From: Streptomyces sp. 6-11-2 | Lineage (GTDB): Bacteria; Actinomycetota; Actinomycetes; Streptomycetales; Streptomycetaceae | NCBI RefSeq assembly: GCF_006540305.1 | Contig: NZ_BJOR01000001.1 | Location: 7,068,001 to 7,132,000 of the forward strand | Direction: 5' to 3' | DNA length: 64,000 nt | In this document: piece by piece, positions 45,659 through 53,596 of the stretch | Layout of the letters: the number at the start of each line of letters is the position of its first letter | Position numbering within the stretch: position 1 is the stretch's first letter | Program-made: the position numbers and the translations under genes | The notes under the pieces: generated by a model | Told to the model about the DNA's origin: nothing | Database searches by the model: none | What the model saw: only the letters and a program-made list of their open reading frames with translations

Positions 45659-46504
45659 TCAGCGGCTGGTCAGCAGGCCCTGCCGCAGCCGGCCCAGCAG
45701 CCGGTTGAGCAGGCGGGACACATGCATCTGGGAGATGCCCAGGCGCTCCCCGATCTGTGCCTGGGTGAGTTCCTCGACGAACCGCATGTGGATGATCAGC
45801 CGGTCCCGCTCGTCGAGTTCCGCGAGCAGCGGAGCCAGGCTGTGGATGTCCTCCACGAGTTCCAAGCCGGTGTCCTCGGCGCCGATGAAGTCGGCGAGGA
45901 CGTTCTCGCCCTCCTCGCTGCCGCTGACGGCGGCGTCCAGGGAGGCGGAGGTGTAGCCGTTGGAGGCCACCATCGCGTCGACGACCTCCTGCTCGGGCAG
46001 GTTCATCAGCTCCGCGAGCTCCACGGTCGTGGGCTTGCGGCCCAGCCGGCTGCCGAGCTCCTCGGTGGCCTTGGCCAGCTCGACGCGGGCCTCCTGCAAC
46101 CGGCGCGGGACGTGCACGGCCCAGGAGGTGTCGCGGAAGAAACGCTTGATCTCGCCGACGATGTACGGCACGGCGAAGGACGTGAACTCCACCTCGCGGG
46201 CGAGCTCGAACCGGTCGATCGCCTTGATCAGCCCGATCATGCCGACCTGGACGATGTCCTCCATCTCCTGCGGGCCCCGGCTGCGGAAGCGGCCGGCCGC
46301 GTAGCGGACCAGGGACATGTTCATCTCGATCAGCGTGTTGCGGGCGTACTGGTGCTCGGGCGTGCCCTCCTCCAGCTTCGCCAGCCGGTCGAAGAACAGG
46401 CGCGACAGGGCCCGCGCGTCGGTGGGCGCGACCTTTGAGGGGTCGGCCACCTCCGGCAGCTCCGTACGAGCCCGAGTCGCCTTCGCCTCCGTGGTCACCG
46501 CCAT
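45659..46504 (-). CDS. RNA polymerase sigma factor, SigB/SigF subfamily
   Basis: A 281-residue group 3 sigma factor, the size of Streptomyces SigB. Region 2 shows MEDIVQVGMIGLIKAIDRFE and FTSFAVPYIVGEIKRFFRDT, region 3 the PTTVELAELMNLPEQEV block, and region 4 LTQAQIGERLGISQMHVSRLLNRL. GAGGGAGGG precedes ATG 46504. A candidate SigB-type promoter lies about 75-100 bases upstream. No rsbA/rsbV gene is directly linked. It is convergent with the transporter, 20 bases apart. Confidence 0.94.
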   Translation of the reverse strand: MAVTTEAKATRARTELPEVADPSKVAPTDARALSRLFFDRLAKLEEGTPEHQYARNTLIEMNMSLVRYAAGRFRSRGPQEMEDIVQVGMIGLIKAIDRFELAREVEFTSFAVPYIVGEIKRFFRDTSWAVHVPRRLQEARVELAKATEELGSRLGRKPTTVELAELMNLPEQEVVDAMVASNGYTSASLDAAVSGSEEGENVLADFIGAEDTGLELVEDIHSLAPLLAELDERDRLIIHMRFVEELTQAQIGERLGISQMHVSRLLNRLLGRLRQGLLTSR

Positions 46505-46835
46505 CGTGCGGCCCTCCCTCTCAGCCGGAACATCTTCAGTGCGCGTCCACCTTGTTGATCAAGGCGGACGCCGCAGCGCCTACCCCCGTGCGTACACCTC
46601 ACACCCATATGTTTCCCCCTCTCACGCCGACGCGCCTGCCGAGCCGGGGTGGGAGGGACCGCCCGGCGGGGTGGTGCCGCCCAGGCGCGGCACGGCCGGC
46701 CCGGCTCACGGGAAGCGCCGGGCGATCTCCTCCGGACCGTCGGAAAGGAGCGTGCCGCCCGGGACGTTCAGCCGCCGGCCGGCGACGGGTTTGAACCCTC
46801 GGATCGCGTCAACGGGCACTGTATGGCCCAGCCGT
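46505..46835. other. Intergenic region upstream of the SigB-type gene
   Basis: About 330 bases without a gene. It holds the candidate SigB-type promoter (46580-46605) and an AT-richer patch around 46600. Near 46785-46800 a GGTTTGAACCC element resembles a tRNA T-loop, but no other tRNA arms are present. Confidence 0.5.
46580..46605 (-). promoter_or_regulatory. Putative SigB/SigF-type promoter of the second sigma gene
   Basis: On the minus strand GGTGTG (46600-46605), 14 bases, then GGGTAG (46580-46585), matching GNNT-N14-16-GGGTA. It is correctly placed for the sigma factor at 45659-46504 and suggests autoregulation. Confidence 0.45.
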
Positions 46836-47090
46836 GTGGAACGCGCGCTCGGCCTGCCGCCGGGCAGCGAACGCGACGCCGCGATCCACCACGCCCGCCA
46901 GGTGGTCGGGCGGGACCGCTGCGCCGCCGAGGCGGGCCGCCCGGCACTGGGCGAGGCTGCCGCGCACCTGGGCCGACGGGCCGAGCCCGTGCGGCAGTAT
47001 GCGACGGCGACCGGCGGGGAACGCGGCTGGAGCGCGCCGATTCCGACCGCCGGTGCGTGCTTCGGCGGCGACCGGGAGGAGCCTTCGTGA
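46836..47090 (+). CDS. Small hypothetical protein coupled to the MFS exporter
   Basis: An 84-residue frame starting at GTG 46836 (VERALGLPPGSERDAAIHH). Third positions are overwhelmingly G or C, as in real genes here. Its last codons EEPS and stop share the GTGA overlap with a following start codon, as expected for a coupled upstream gene. The 17 bases around that junction are duplicated just after it. No family was recognised; it contains no membrane helix. No strong ribosome site precedes it. Confidence 0.5.
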   Translation: MERALGLPPGSERDAAIHHARQVVGRDRCAAEAGRPALGEAAAHLGRRAEPVRQYATATGGERGWSAPIPTAGACFGGDREEPS

Positions 47091-47109
47091 ACGAGGAGCC
47101 TTCGTGAAC
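47076..47109. repeat. 17-bp tandem duplication across a translation start
   Basis: GAGGAGCCTTCGTGAAC occurs twice head-to-tail (47076-47092 and 47093-47109). Each copy carries a ribosome site (GGAG) and a GTGA stop/start overlap. The result is a six-codon minicistron, VNEEPS, between the small hypothetical gene and the MFS gene. Confidence 0.9.
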
Positions 47110-48603
47110 AGGGACGCGCGGGCAGGCGGACGCACCGGCGATACGGCGGGACTCGATCCGCGGCGCTGGAAGGCCCTGTGGGTCACGCTCGCCACCGGAT
47201 TCATGAGCCTGCTCGACGTGACGATCGTGGCCGTGGCGCTGCCGTCGATGCAGCGGGACCTGAGCGCTTCGGCGGCCGCCGTGCAGTGGGTCGTCTCCGG
47301 CTACGCCCTGTCGTTCGCCCTCGCCCTGGTCCCGGCGGGCCGGCTCGGCGACGCGATGGGACGGCGCAGGATCTTTCTGTGGTCCCTGGCCGGTTTCGTG
47401 GTCTGCAGCGCGGGAGCGGGCGCCGCGCCCACGATCGCATGGCTCGTCGTGGCCCGGATCGCGCAGGGCGCCTGCGCGGGCTGCCTGGCCCCGCAGAACT
47501 CGGCGCTGATCCAGCAGATGTTCCGCGGCGCCGAGCGAGGCCGCGCCTTCGGTCTCTTCGGCGCCACGGTGGGCATCTCCAGCGCGGTGGGACCGGTCAC
47601 CGGAGGCCTGATCCTGGCCCTGGCGCACGGCACCCAGGGATGGCGCTGGATCTTCTACGTCAACGTGCCGATCGGCGCGGTCGCGCTGCTGCTGGGCCTC
47701 CGGCTGCTGCCCCGCGTGGCGCGCGGCCGCCGGGAGAGCCTGGACCTGCCGGGCGTGGTCCTGCTGGGCGCCGGGGTGCTGGGCCTGATGCTGCCCCTGG
47801 TGTTCGCCGACAGCGGGGGACTGCGCCGGCTGTGGTGGCTGTTCCCGGTGGGCCTGGCGCTCCTGGCGGCCTTCGCCCGCTGGGAGGGGTGGGTCGCGGC
47901 GCGCGACGGCCGGCCGCTGCTGGATCCACGGCTGCTGACCTGCACGCGCGGCTACGCGGCGGGCACGTCGCTGGGCGCGCTGTACTTCGTGGGGTTCAGC
48001 GGGGTGTGGCTGGTGTTCGCCCTGTTCTTCCAGGACGGCCTCGGCTACGAGCCGTTGGACTCCGGTCTCGCGGTGACCCCGTTCGCCATCGGATCGGCGG
48101 CCGCGGCGGTGATCTCGGGCCGGCTGGTGGAGCGGTTCGGGCGGCTGCTGACCCTCTGGGGGCTGGTCACCGTCGTCGTCGGGCTGGGAGCCACCGCGCT
48201 GATCCTGCGGTCGGCTCCGCCGGGCGCCGAGGCGTGGTGGGCCGCACCCGCCCTGTTCGTGGGCGGCGTGGGCAGCGGCTGTGTCATCTCCCCGAACGTG
48301 ACCATGACACTGAGTGACGTGCCGGTGCGGATGGCCGGGGCCGCGGGCGGCGCCCTGCAGACCGGACAACGGCTCGGGGGCGCGGTGGGCACGGCGGCCC
48401 TGCCGGGCCTGTACTACATGGTGCTCGCGGCGAACGGCAAGAACTACCACGATGCCGTCGCCCTCGCCGTGGGCTGCGCCCTCGTGGCCCTGCTGGGGGC
48501 CCTGGCCCTCGCCGTCCTCGACCTCCACCACGACCGGCACCCCCGCGGCCGGCGCGATGCGCGCGGGGTCCGAAGCGAGCACACCCGTGCGGGCCACGGC
48601 TGA
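47104..48603 (+). CDS. DHA2-family MFS drug exporter
   Basis: A 499-residue, 14-helix type major facilitator. Seen: TM1 motif TGFMSLLDVTIVAVALPSMQ, motif A GRLGDAMGRRRIF, motif C-like GATVGISSAVGPVTGGL, and later repeats. The GTG start at 47104 (VNRDARAGG) is in the second copy of the 17-bp duplication, with GGAG upstream, and overlaps the minicistron stop as GTGA. Likely exports an antibiotic or toxic compound; no specific substrate is set by sequence. Confidence 0.92.
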   Translation: MNRDARAGGRTGDTAGLDPRRWKALWVTLATGFMSLLDVTIVAVALPSMQRDLSASAAAVQWVVSGYALSFALALVPAGRLGDAMGRRRIFLWSLAGFVVCSAGAGAAPTIAWLVVARIAQGACAGCLAPQNSALIQQMFRGAERGRAFGLFGATVGISSAVGPVTGGLILALAHGTQGWRWIFYVNVPIGAVALLLGLRLLPRVARGRRESLDLPGVVLLGAGVLGLMLPLVFADSGGLRRLWWLFPVGLALLAAFARWEGWVAARDGRPLLDPRLLTCTRGYAAGTSLGALYFVGFSGVWLVFALFFQDGLGYEPLDSGLAVTPFAIGSAAAAVISGRLVERFGRLLTLWGLVTVVVGLGATALILRSAPPGAEAWWAAPALFVGGVGSGCVISPNVTMTLSDVPVRMAGAAGGALQTGQRLGGAVGTAALPGLYYMVLAANGKNYHDAVALAVGCALVALLGALALAVLDLHHDRHPRGRRDARGVRSEHTRAGHG

Positions 48604-48713
48604 CCAGGGCCGGTCACCCGTCGTGATCGGGAGCGTGATCGGGAGGTTTGGCCGCCGCCCCGCCGAGCACCCGGAACATGACACCGACAGCGATGTGCTT
48701 GGAGTGAGCGACA

Positions 48714-48887
48714 GTGGCTGGTGACCAGAAGGGCAAGGCCAAGAAGGAACAGATGAAGGGCAAGGCCAAGGAGACGGTCGGCCGCGCGGTGGGCAACGAG
48801 AGGATGACCGCCGAGGGGCAGGCCGAGAAGGCCAAGGGCGACGCCCGTCAGGCCAAGGAGAAGACGAAGGACGTCTTCAAGCGTTGA
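48714..48887 (+). CDS. CsbD-like stress protein
   Basis: A 57-residue protein, VAGDQKGKAKKEQMKGKAKE..., with the CsbD pattern of Lys-rich amphipathic helices (KGKAKETVGRAVGNERMTAE, AEKAKGDARQAKEKTKD). CsbD proteins are among the commonest general-stress (SigB-regulated) proteins in bacteria; their biochemical role is unknown. GGAG lies nine bases before GTG 48714. It is too short for many automated gene lists. Downstream, it is convergent with the second MFS gene. Confidence 0.9.
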   Translation: MAGDQKGKAKKEQMKGKAKETVGRAVGNERMTAEGQAEKAKGDARQAKEKTKDVFKR

Positions 48888-48983
48888 CCCCGGACGGCGA
48901 GGACGACGATCCGAGCGTCCTCGGACGCCCCCGGAGTGTCCTCAGCCGAATTCGGAGACCGCCTTCGGACGGCCCGAGCGCCC

Positions 48984-50738
48984 TCAGCGGGACCCCTGCT
49001 CGTCGAGCGAGGGTCCCGCCGGCGTGTTCCCGGGCAGTGGGGCCGCTCGCCGGGCCCCCTCGTCGGGCAGCCGGTGACGGCCGCGCAATGCCGAGGCCAC
49101 GGCGGAGACGAGGGCCATCGCGGCGGCGACGCCGAAGACGATGGTCAGACCGTGGTGGAAGGGCCCGGAGACCAGCTGCGGGAAGAACGTGTGCCCGGTC
49201 AGGGCCTGCTGCTGCGCCGCGGGCAGCCGGTCGAGCGTTCCGCTCGGTCCGAGCAGGTGCTGTACGGGGTTGTCGCCGAGGAACGTGGCGAACAGCGTGC
49301 TCACCGGTGGCAGCGAGGCGGCGTGCTCGGCCGCGGCCGCCGGAACGCCGTGCGCCCGCAGCCCGTCGCTCAGCGCCGACGGCAGGGAGGACGCGAGCCC
49401 CGAGATCATCAGGGAGAAGAACACGCCGATGGACAGGGCGGTGCCGGAGTTCTGGAAGGTGGAGCGCATGCCCGAGGCCACGCCCCGGTACTCCGGCGGC
49501 ACGCTGCCCATGATCGACGATGTGTTGGGCGCCGAGAACATGCCCTGGCCGAACCCGCTGACCAGCAGCAGCACCGCGAACGGCCCGTAGGCGAAGTCCA
49601 CCGGCAGGGCCAGCAGACCGAGGAAGGACGCGGTCACCAGCAGCAGGCCGGTCGTGGAGAACAGCCGGGCGCCGAACCGGTCGGAGAGATAGCCGGAGAC
49701 GGGACCGGCGAGCAGGAACCCCAAAGTCAGCGGGAGCATGAACATGCCCGCCCACAGCGGGGTGTCCTCGAAGTCGTAGCCGTGCAGGGGCAGCCAGATG
49801 CCCTGGAGCCAGATGATGAGCATGAACTGGAGCCCGCCGCGCGCGATCGCGGTCAGCAGTGCGGCCACGTTGCCCGCGGCGAACGCCCGCACCCGGAACA
49901 GCGCGAGGTGGAACATGGGCTCGGCCACGCGTGTCTCGATGAAGCAGAACAGGATCAGCAGGAAGCAGCCGCCCACCAGTCCGGCGAGGACCCACGGGTT
50001 GCCCCAGCCGGTGGCGTTCCCGCCGTAGGGTTGGATGCCGTAGGTGATCGCGGCGAGCAGGAACCCGGCACCCGCGGCGAAGGTGAGGTTGCCCGGCCAG
50101 TCCACGCGGCCGCGCCGTTCTGGGGCCGTCTCCCGCAGGCTCACGTAGGACCAGATGGTGCCGCCCACGCTGATCGGGACGCTCACCCAGAACACGGCAC
50201 GCCAGTCGACGGTGGCGAGCAGCCCGCCCGCGAGCAGCCCGAGGAACTGGCCGGCCAGCGCGGTGATCTGGTTGACGCCCAGGGCCATCCCGCGCTGCCC
50301 GGCGGGGAAGGCGTCGGTGAGGATGGCGGCCGAGTTCGCGGTGAGCATCGAGCCGCCGAAGGCCTGCACCACCCGCCACAGGATCAGCCACAGCGCACCG
50401 GCCCCGGCCCTGAACGGGTCGAGGGACAGCGCGACGGACGCGCAGGCGAAGACCAGGAACCCCAGGTTGTAGATGCGCACCCGGCCGAACATGTCGCCGA
50501 GCCGGCCGAGCACGACCACCAGCACGGCCGAGACCAGCAGGTAGCCCAGGATCATCCACAGCAGATAGCTGATGTTGCCCGGCGCGAGCGGATCGAGCCC
50601 GATGCCGCGGAAGATCGCCGGCAGCGAGATGATCACGATGGAGGCGTCCATCGTGGCGATCAGCACACCGAGTGTGGTGTTCGACAGGGCGACCCACTTG
50701 TAGCCGGGGCCCACGGCGGCCGGCGTGCGGGGGGTCAC
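48984..50738 (-). CDS. DHA2-family MFS drug exporter controlled by MarR
   Basis: A 584-residue 14-helix MFS exporter (TLGVLIATMDASIVIISLPA, motif A GRLGDMFGRVRIY, GMALGVNQITALAGQFLGLL) with a large extracellular loop near residues 455-530 and a C-terminal tail. The GTG start at 50738 overlaps the MarR stop as GTGA, so the two are translationally coupled. This pairing is typical of MarR-regulated efflux of antibiotics or phenolic compounds (established pattern; substrate here unknown). Confidence 0.93.
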   Translation of the reverse strand: MTPRTPAAVGPGYKWVALSNTTLGVLIATMDASIVIISLPAIFRGIGLDPLAPGNISYLLWMILGYLLVSAVLVVVLGRLGDMFGRVRIYNLGFLVFACASVALSLDPFRAGAGALWLILWRVVQAFGGSMLTANSAAILTDAFPAGQRGMALGVNQITALAGQFLGLLAGGLLATVDWRAVFWVSVPISVGGTIWSYVSLRETAPERRGRVDWPGNLTFAAGAGFLLAAITYGIQPYGGNATGWGNPWVLAGLVGGCFLLILFCFIETRVAEPMFHLALFRVRAFAAGNVAALLTAIARGGLQFMLIIWLQGIWLPLHGYDFEDTPLWAGMFMLPLTLGFLLAGPVSGYLSDRFGARLFSTTGLLLVTASFLGLLALPVDFAYGPFAVLLLVSGFGQGMFSAPNTSSIMGSVPPEYRGVASGMRSTFQNSGTALSIGVFFSLMISGLASSLPSALSDGLRAHGVPAAAAEHAASLPPVSTLFATFLGDNPVQHLLGPSGTLDRLPAAQQQALTGHTFFPQLVSGPFHHGLTIVFGVAAAMALVSAVASALRGRHRLPDEGARRAAPLPGNTPAGPSLDEQGSR

Positions 50739-51238
50739 AGCCGTTCCGCCAGCCGGTCGAGCAGGGGCAGCGCGGCGGCGAGCGTGCGCTGTTCCCGCGG
50801 TGTGAACTCCGCGATGGCGTCGGCGAGCCGGCGTACGGACTCGGTGCGCCGCGCGGCCAGCATGTCGCGCCCGGCGGCGGTGACGGCCACCACGCTGCGG
50901 CGCCGGTCGACGGCGTGGGGGGAGCGCAGGACCAGGCCGCGCTGTTCGAGGGCGGCGAGGGTCGCCGCCATCGCCTGCGGCCTGACGCGTTCCAGTTCGG
51001 CCAGCGAGCCCGGCGAGTCCGGGCCGTCGGCGGCCAGCCGGGCCAGCACCGACATGCCGGACAGCGACACGTCACCCACCGCGTGCGCCTGCCGCAGCCG
51101 CCGCGTGATCCGGGCGACGGCCACGCGCAGATCGGAGGCGAGGGGAGCCGTGCCTTCCGAGGCTTCGTGGCCTTCCTGGCTTTCCGTGCTTTCCGGAGGG
51201 TCGGCCGCGGTGCCGGCACCGACCTGTTCGACGTCCAC
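50735..51238 (-). CDS. MarR family regulator of the MFS exporter
   Basis: A 167-residue MarR protein with an N-terminal Glu-rich extension. Recognition-helix region PGSLAELERVRPQAMAATLAAL and wing RSPHAVDRRRSVVAVTAAG are clear. It begins at GTG 51238. A 12-bp palindrome lies 20-31 bases upstream, in the likely promoter, which suggests autorepression together with the exporter. Confidence 0.92.
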   Translation of the reverse strand: MDVEQVGAGTAADPPESTESQEGHEASEGTAPLASDLRVAVARITRRLRQAHAVGDVSLSGMSVLARLAADGPDSPGSLAELERVRPQAMAATLAALEQRGLVLRSPHAVDRRRSVVAVTAAGRDMLAARRTESVRRLADAIAEFTPREQRTLAAALPLLDRLAERL

Positions 51239-51257
51239 GTAGTAACAATAGGTTTAT

Positions 51258-51269
51258 CAGTCTGGACTG
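51258..51269. promoter_or_regulatory. Putative MarR operator of the MFS operon
   Basis: CAGTCTGGACTG, a 12-bp palindrome, lies 20 bases upstream of the marR GTG within an AT-rich promoter patch (51240-51275). Confidence 0.55.
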
Positions 51270-51385
51270 TTGAACCAAGCGTAGGTAATCGCTGGGCCAT
51301 GCACGCACATGGGACGCGGAGGGGAAGCGGTCAGCGGCTCGCGGCCGCGGGTCCCTCGTCCCGCGAGTGGCACCGCGGGTGAGGA

Positions 51386-51922
51386 TCAGCGGTCCCGGAA
51401 GACCTCGGCGGCCTGGAGCCTGCGCAGTTCCTCGACGATGCGCCGCTGCCGCCGGGCCCGTTCGAGCAGGTCGTCGAGCTGCTGCCGGTCCAGGCGCGTG
51501 TCGCGGTCGGCGAGCCCGCGCAGGACCTCCCAGACGCAGGCCTTGCCCTGCACGCCCATCTGCAGCAACTCCAGCTCCAGCAGGGAGGTCAGCGGAGAAC
51601 GCCGTATCAGGCCGCCGTTGCTCTTCAGTCGCGCGGCCCTTTCACCGAGGCGGCCGGCGTACACCTTGTAGCGCCGTACGGGTATCCGGAGCCGGCGCAT
51701 GATCTCCAGCAGGCTCCTGCGGTCCTCGGCGATCTCGGCCGCGATCGGGCCCAGCGCGTCGCCGATCTCCGAGCCCCGGCACGCCATGGCGAGGTGGCGG
51801 GAGCGGTCCGTACCCGCGGTGGCACCCGCCAGGTGGTCGTTGAGATAGATCCCGAGCAGGTCGTGACCGGACTGCCCGGTGAACACCGGAAGGCGGGCCC
51901 CGGCGCGGGCGTTCTCGTTCAT
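51386..51922 (-). CDS. Conserved hypothetical helical protein
   Basis: A 178-residue all-helical protein (GHDLLGIYLNDHLAGATAGTDR, LGPIAAEIAEDRRSLLEIMRRL, SPLTSLLELELLQMGVQGK, RRIVEELRRLQAAEVFRDR). The pattern suggests a four-helix bundle, possibly ferritin-like, but no metal-ligand set is evident. GGAGGA precedes ATG 51922. It lies between MarR and DoxX genes that look stress-related; function unknown. Confidence 0.7.
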   Translation of the reverse strand: MNENARAGARLPVFTGQSGHDLLGIYLNDHLAGATAGTDRSRHLAMACRGSEIGDALGPIAAEIAEDRRSLLEIMRRLRIPVRRYKVYAGRLGERAARLKSNGGLIRRSPLTSLLELELLQMGVQGKACVWEVLRGLADRDTRLDRQQLDDLLERARRQRRIVEELRRLQAAEVFRDR

Positions 51923-51983
51923 CGCGTGTCCTCCTCGTCGCGGGAACCGCGGCCTTTCGCCGGTCAGCCGCGGACCTCGCCGT

Positions 51984-52529
51984 TCATGCCCCGTTCCGGG
52001 CGGGCAGCTTGGCGCGCAGGCCGCCGACCGCGGCGGCCGGGCGTGCGGTGGCCCGTACCGAGCGGCGCACCAGGCGTGCCTCGCGCCGCAGTTCGTGGGC
52101 CGTGTGACGGCCGCGCCACAGCAGGGACGGCGCGCCGCCGGTGTCGTCGGCCGCGATCAGCAGACCGCCCAGCATGGACAGGTTCTTCAGGAAGTGGATG
52201 CGCTGCTGGACGCGCCCGGCGTCGTCCTCCGCCTCCCAGAAGCGGTGTCCGGCCAGGGTGGTCGGCACCAGCGTCGCGGCCAGGGCGACGGCCGAGAGCC
52301 GCGGAAACCGCCCCAGGCCCAGCAGCACGCCCGCTACGACCTGTACGCCGCCGCTGAGCCGCACGACCTGCTCGGTGCGGTCCGGCAGCACCGCCACCCG
52401 CTCGGTGATCGGCCGTACGACGGGTTCGGCGACCTTCGCCACCGCCTCGGGACTGCGGAGGGAGTTCATGCCTCCGGCGACGAACATGGAGGCGAGCAGA
52501 GGACGACCGGTCACGCGCAGCAGACTCAT
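51984..52529 (-). CDS. DoxX family membrane protein
   Basis: A 181-residue protein with four membrane segments and the DoxX pattern: RPLLASMFVAGGMNSLRSPE, VRLSGGVQVVAGVLLGLGRF, AVALAATLVPTTLAGHRFWE, QRIHFLKNLSMLGGLLIAADD. DoxX proteins are linked to redox and thiol stress. GGGAGAG precedes ATG 52529. It is divergent from the hemerythrin gene, with about 190 bases between. Confidence 0.9.
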   Translation of the reverse strand: MSLLRVTGRPLLASMFVAGGMNSLRSPEAVAKVAEPVVRPITERVAVLPDRTEQVVRLSGGVQVVAGVLLGLGRFPRLSAVALAATLVPTTLAGHRFWEAEDDAGRVQQRIHFLKNLSMLGGLLIAADDTGGAPSLLWRGRHTAHELRREARLVRRSVRATARPAAAVGGLRAKLPARNGA

Positions 52530-52722
52530 GATTCTCTCCCAGGGGTGTGACGGTGTGAGGGGAGTACAGGTGTATACGGCGTCAGCCGGGTTCCCGGGCC
52601 GCGCGAGGACAATCGGGCCGGGCGTGATCCCCGCCCGCTCGGCGGTGTGCCGGCGCCCGGCGCGGGAACCCGGCGGCGGTCCAGCGGTACGACCTGCAAC
52701 GCCACCGGCAAGGAGCCCTGCC

Positions 52723-53286
52723 ATGGGACACGGCGGAGACGTCATCCGGGAACTGACCACCGACCACCGTGAAGTGGAGGAGATCTTCGCGCAGATGGAG
52801 GCCCTCCCGACTGGGCACGCGCGGCGCAAGGACCTCTCCGACCAGGCCACCATCGAACTGGTCCGCCACTGCGTGGCCGAGGAGATGTACCTGTACCCGG
52901 CGGTGCGCCACTACGTCCGGGAGGGCGACGCGATCGCGGACCGGGAGATCCAGGACCACGCGGAGGCCGAGCGGACCATGAAGGACCTGGAGGGCCTCGG
53001 CGCGGACGACCCGCGGTCCGACGAGCTCGTCGGCCGTCTGATGCGGGAGATCCGCGAGTACGTCACCGACGAGGAACAGAGCCTCTTCCCCCTGCTGCGG
53101 GAGGCCACCGGGCCCGAGGACCTGGAACAGCTCGGCGAGAAGGTGCGCTCGGCGAAGAAGACCGCGCCGACCCGGCCGCACCCCGCCGCTCCGGACAGGC
53201 CGCCCGTGAACAAGCTCCTCGCGCCCGGTGCGGGACTGGTGGACCGGATCAGGGACGCCGTCACCGGACGCGGCAAGACCGGCTGA
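52723..53286 (+). CDS. Hemerythrin domain-containing protein
   Basis: A 187-residue protein. The N-terminal ~140 residues are a hemerythrin/HHE helix bundle with the expected iron ligands: ELTTDHREVEEIF (H), ELVRHCVAEEMYLYP (H, E), DHAEAERTMKDLE (H) and VTDEEQSLFPLL (E). The C-terminal ~45 residues are a Pro/Lys-rich tail. Such proteins bind a di-iron centre and sense or store O2 or NO. AAGGAG precedes ATG 52723. Confidence 0.92.
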   Translation: MGHGGDVIRELTTDHREVEEIFAQMEALPTGHARRKDLSDQATIELVRHCVAEEMYLYPAVRHYVREGDAIADREIQDHAEAERTMKDLEGLGADDPRSDELVGRLMREIREYVTDEEQSLFPLLREATGPEDLEQLGEKVRSAKKTAPTRPHPAAPDRPPVNKLLAPGAGLVDRIRDAVTGRGKTG

Positions 53287-53596
53287 GGACCGCCGCCGGG
53301 CCGGCAGTGCGCAGACGGCCCTCGGCGCGCAGGCCACCTCGCTCACGGGGCCGTCAGGACCGTCATCGGCCGAGGGCCCCGCGGTCATGCCCGTACGCGC
53401 TCCTGTGCCGCGGGGCACCCGGCGACCCGTACCCGCGACCCGTACCGGTGGTTCGTACCGGCGGTCCGGGTCCGCCGCACCCACGGCCCTCGCGCCCGGT
53501 GTGCGCGAGCCGTGCGGACCCCCGCCGCAGCCGCTACCTTCGACGAAGGCGCGTCGGAATCCGCGGGGAGGGCCCTTTCACCCCCTGGGAGGCGAT

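Noticed and set aside
46785..46800. tRNA-like T-loop element (GGTTTGAACCC)
   Set aside because: Only the T-arm is suggestive; no anticodon or acceptor stems could be paired and no CCA end is present.
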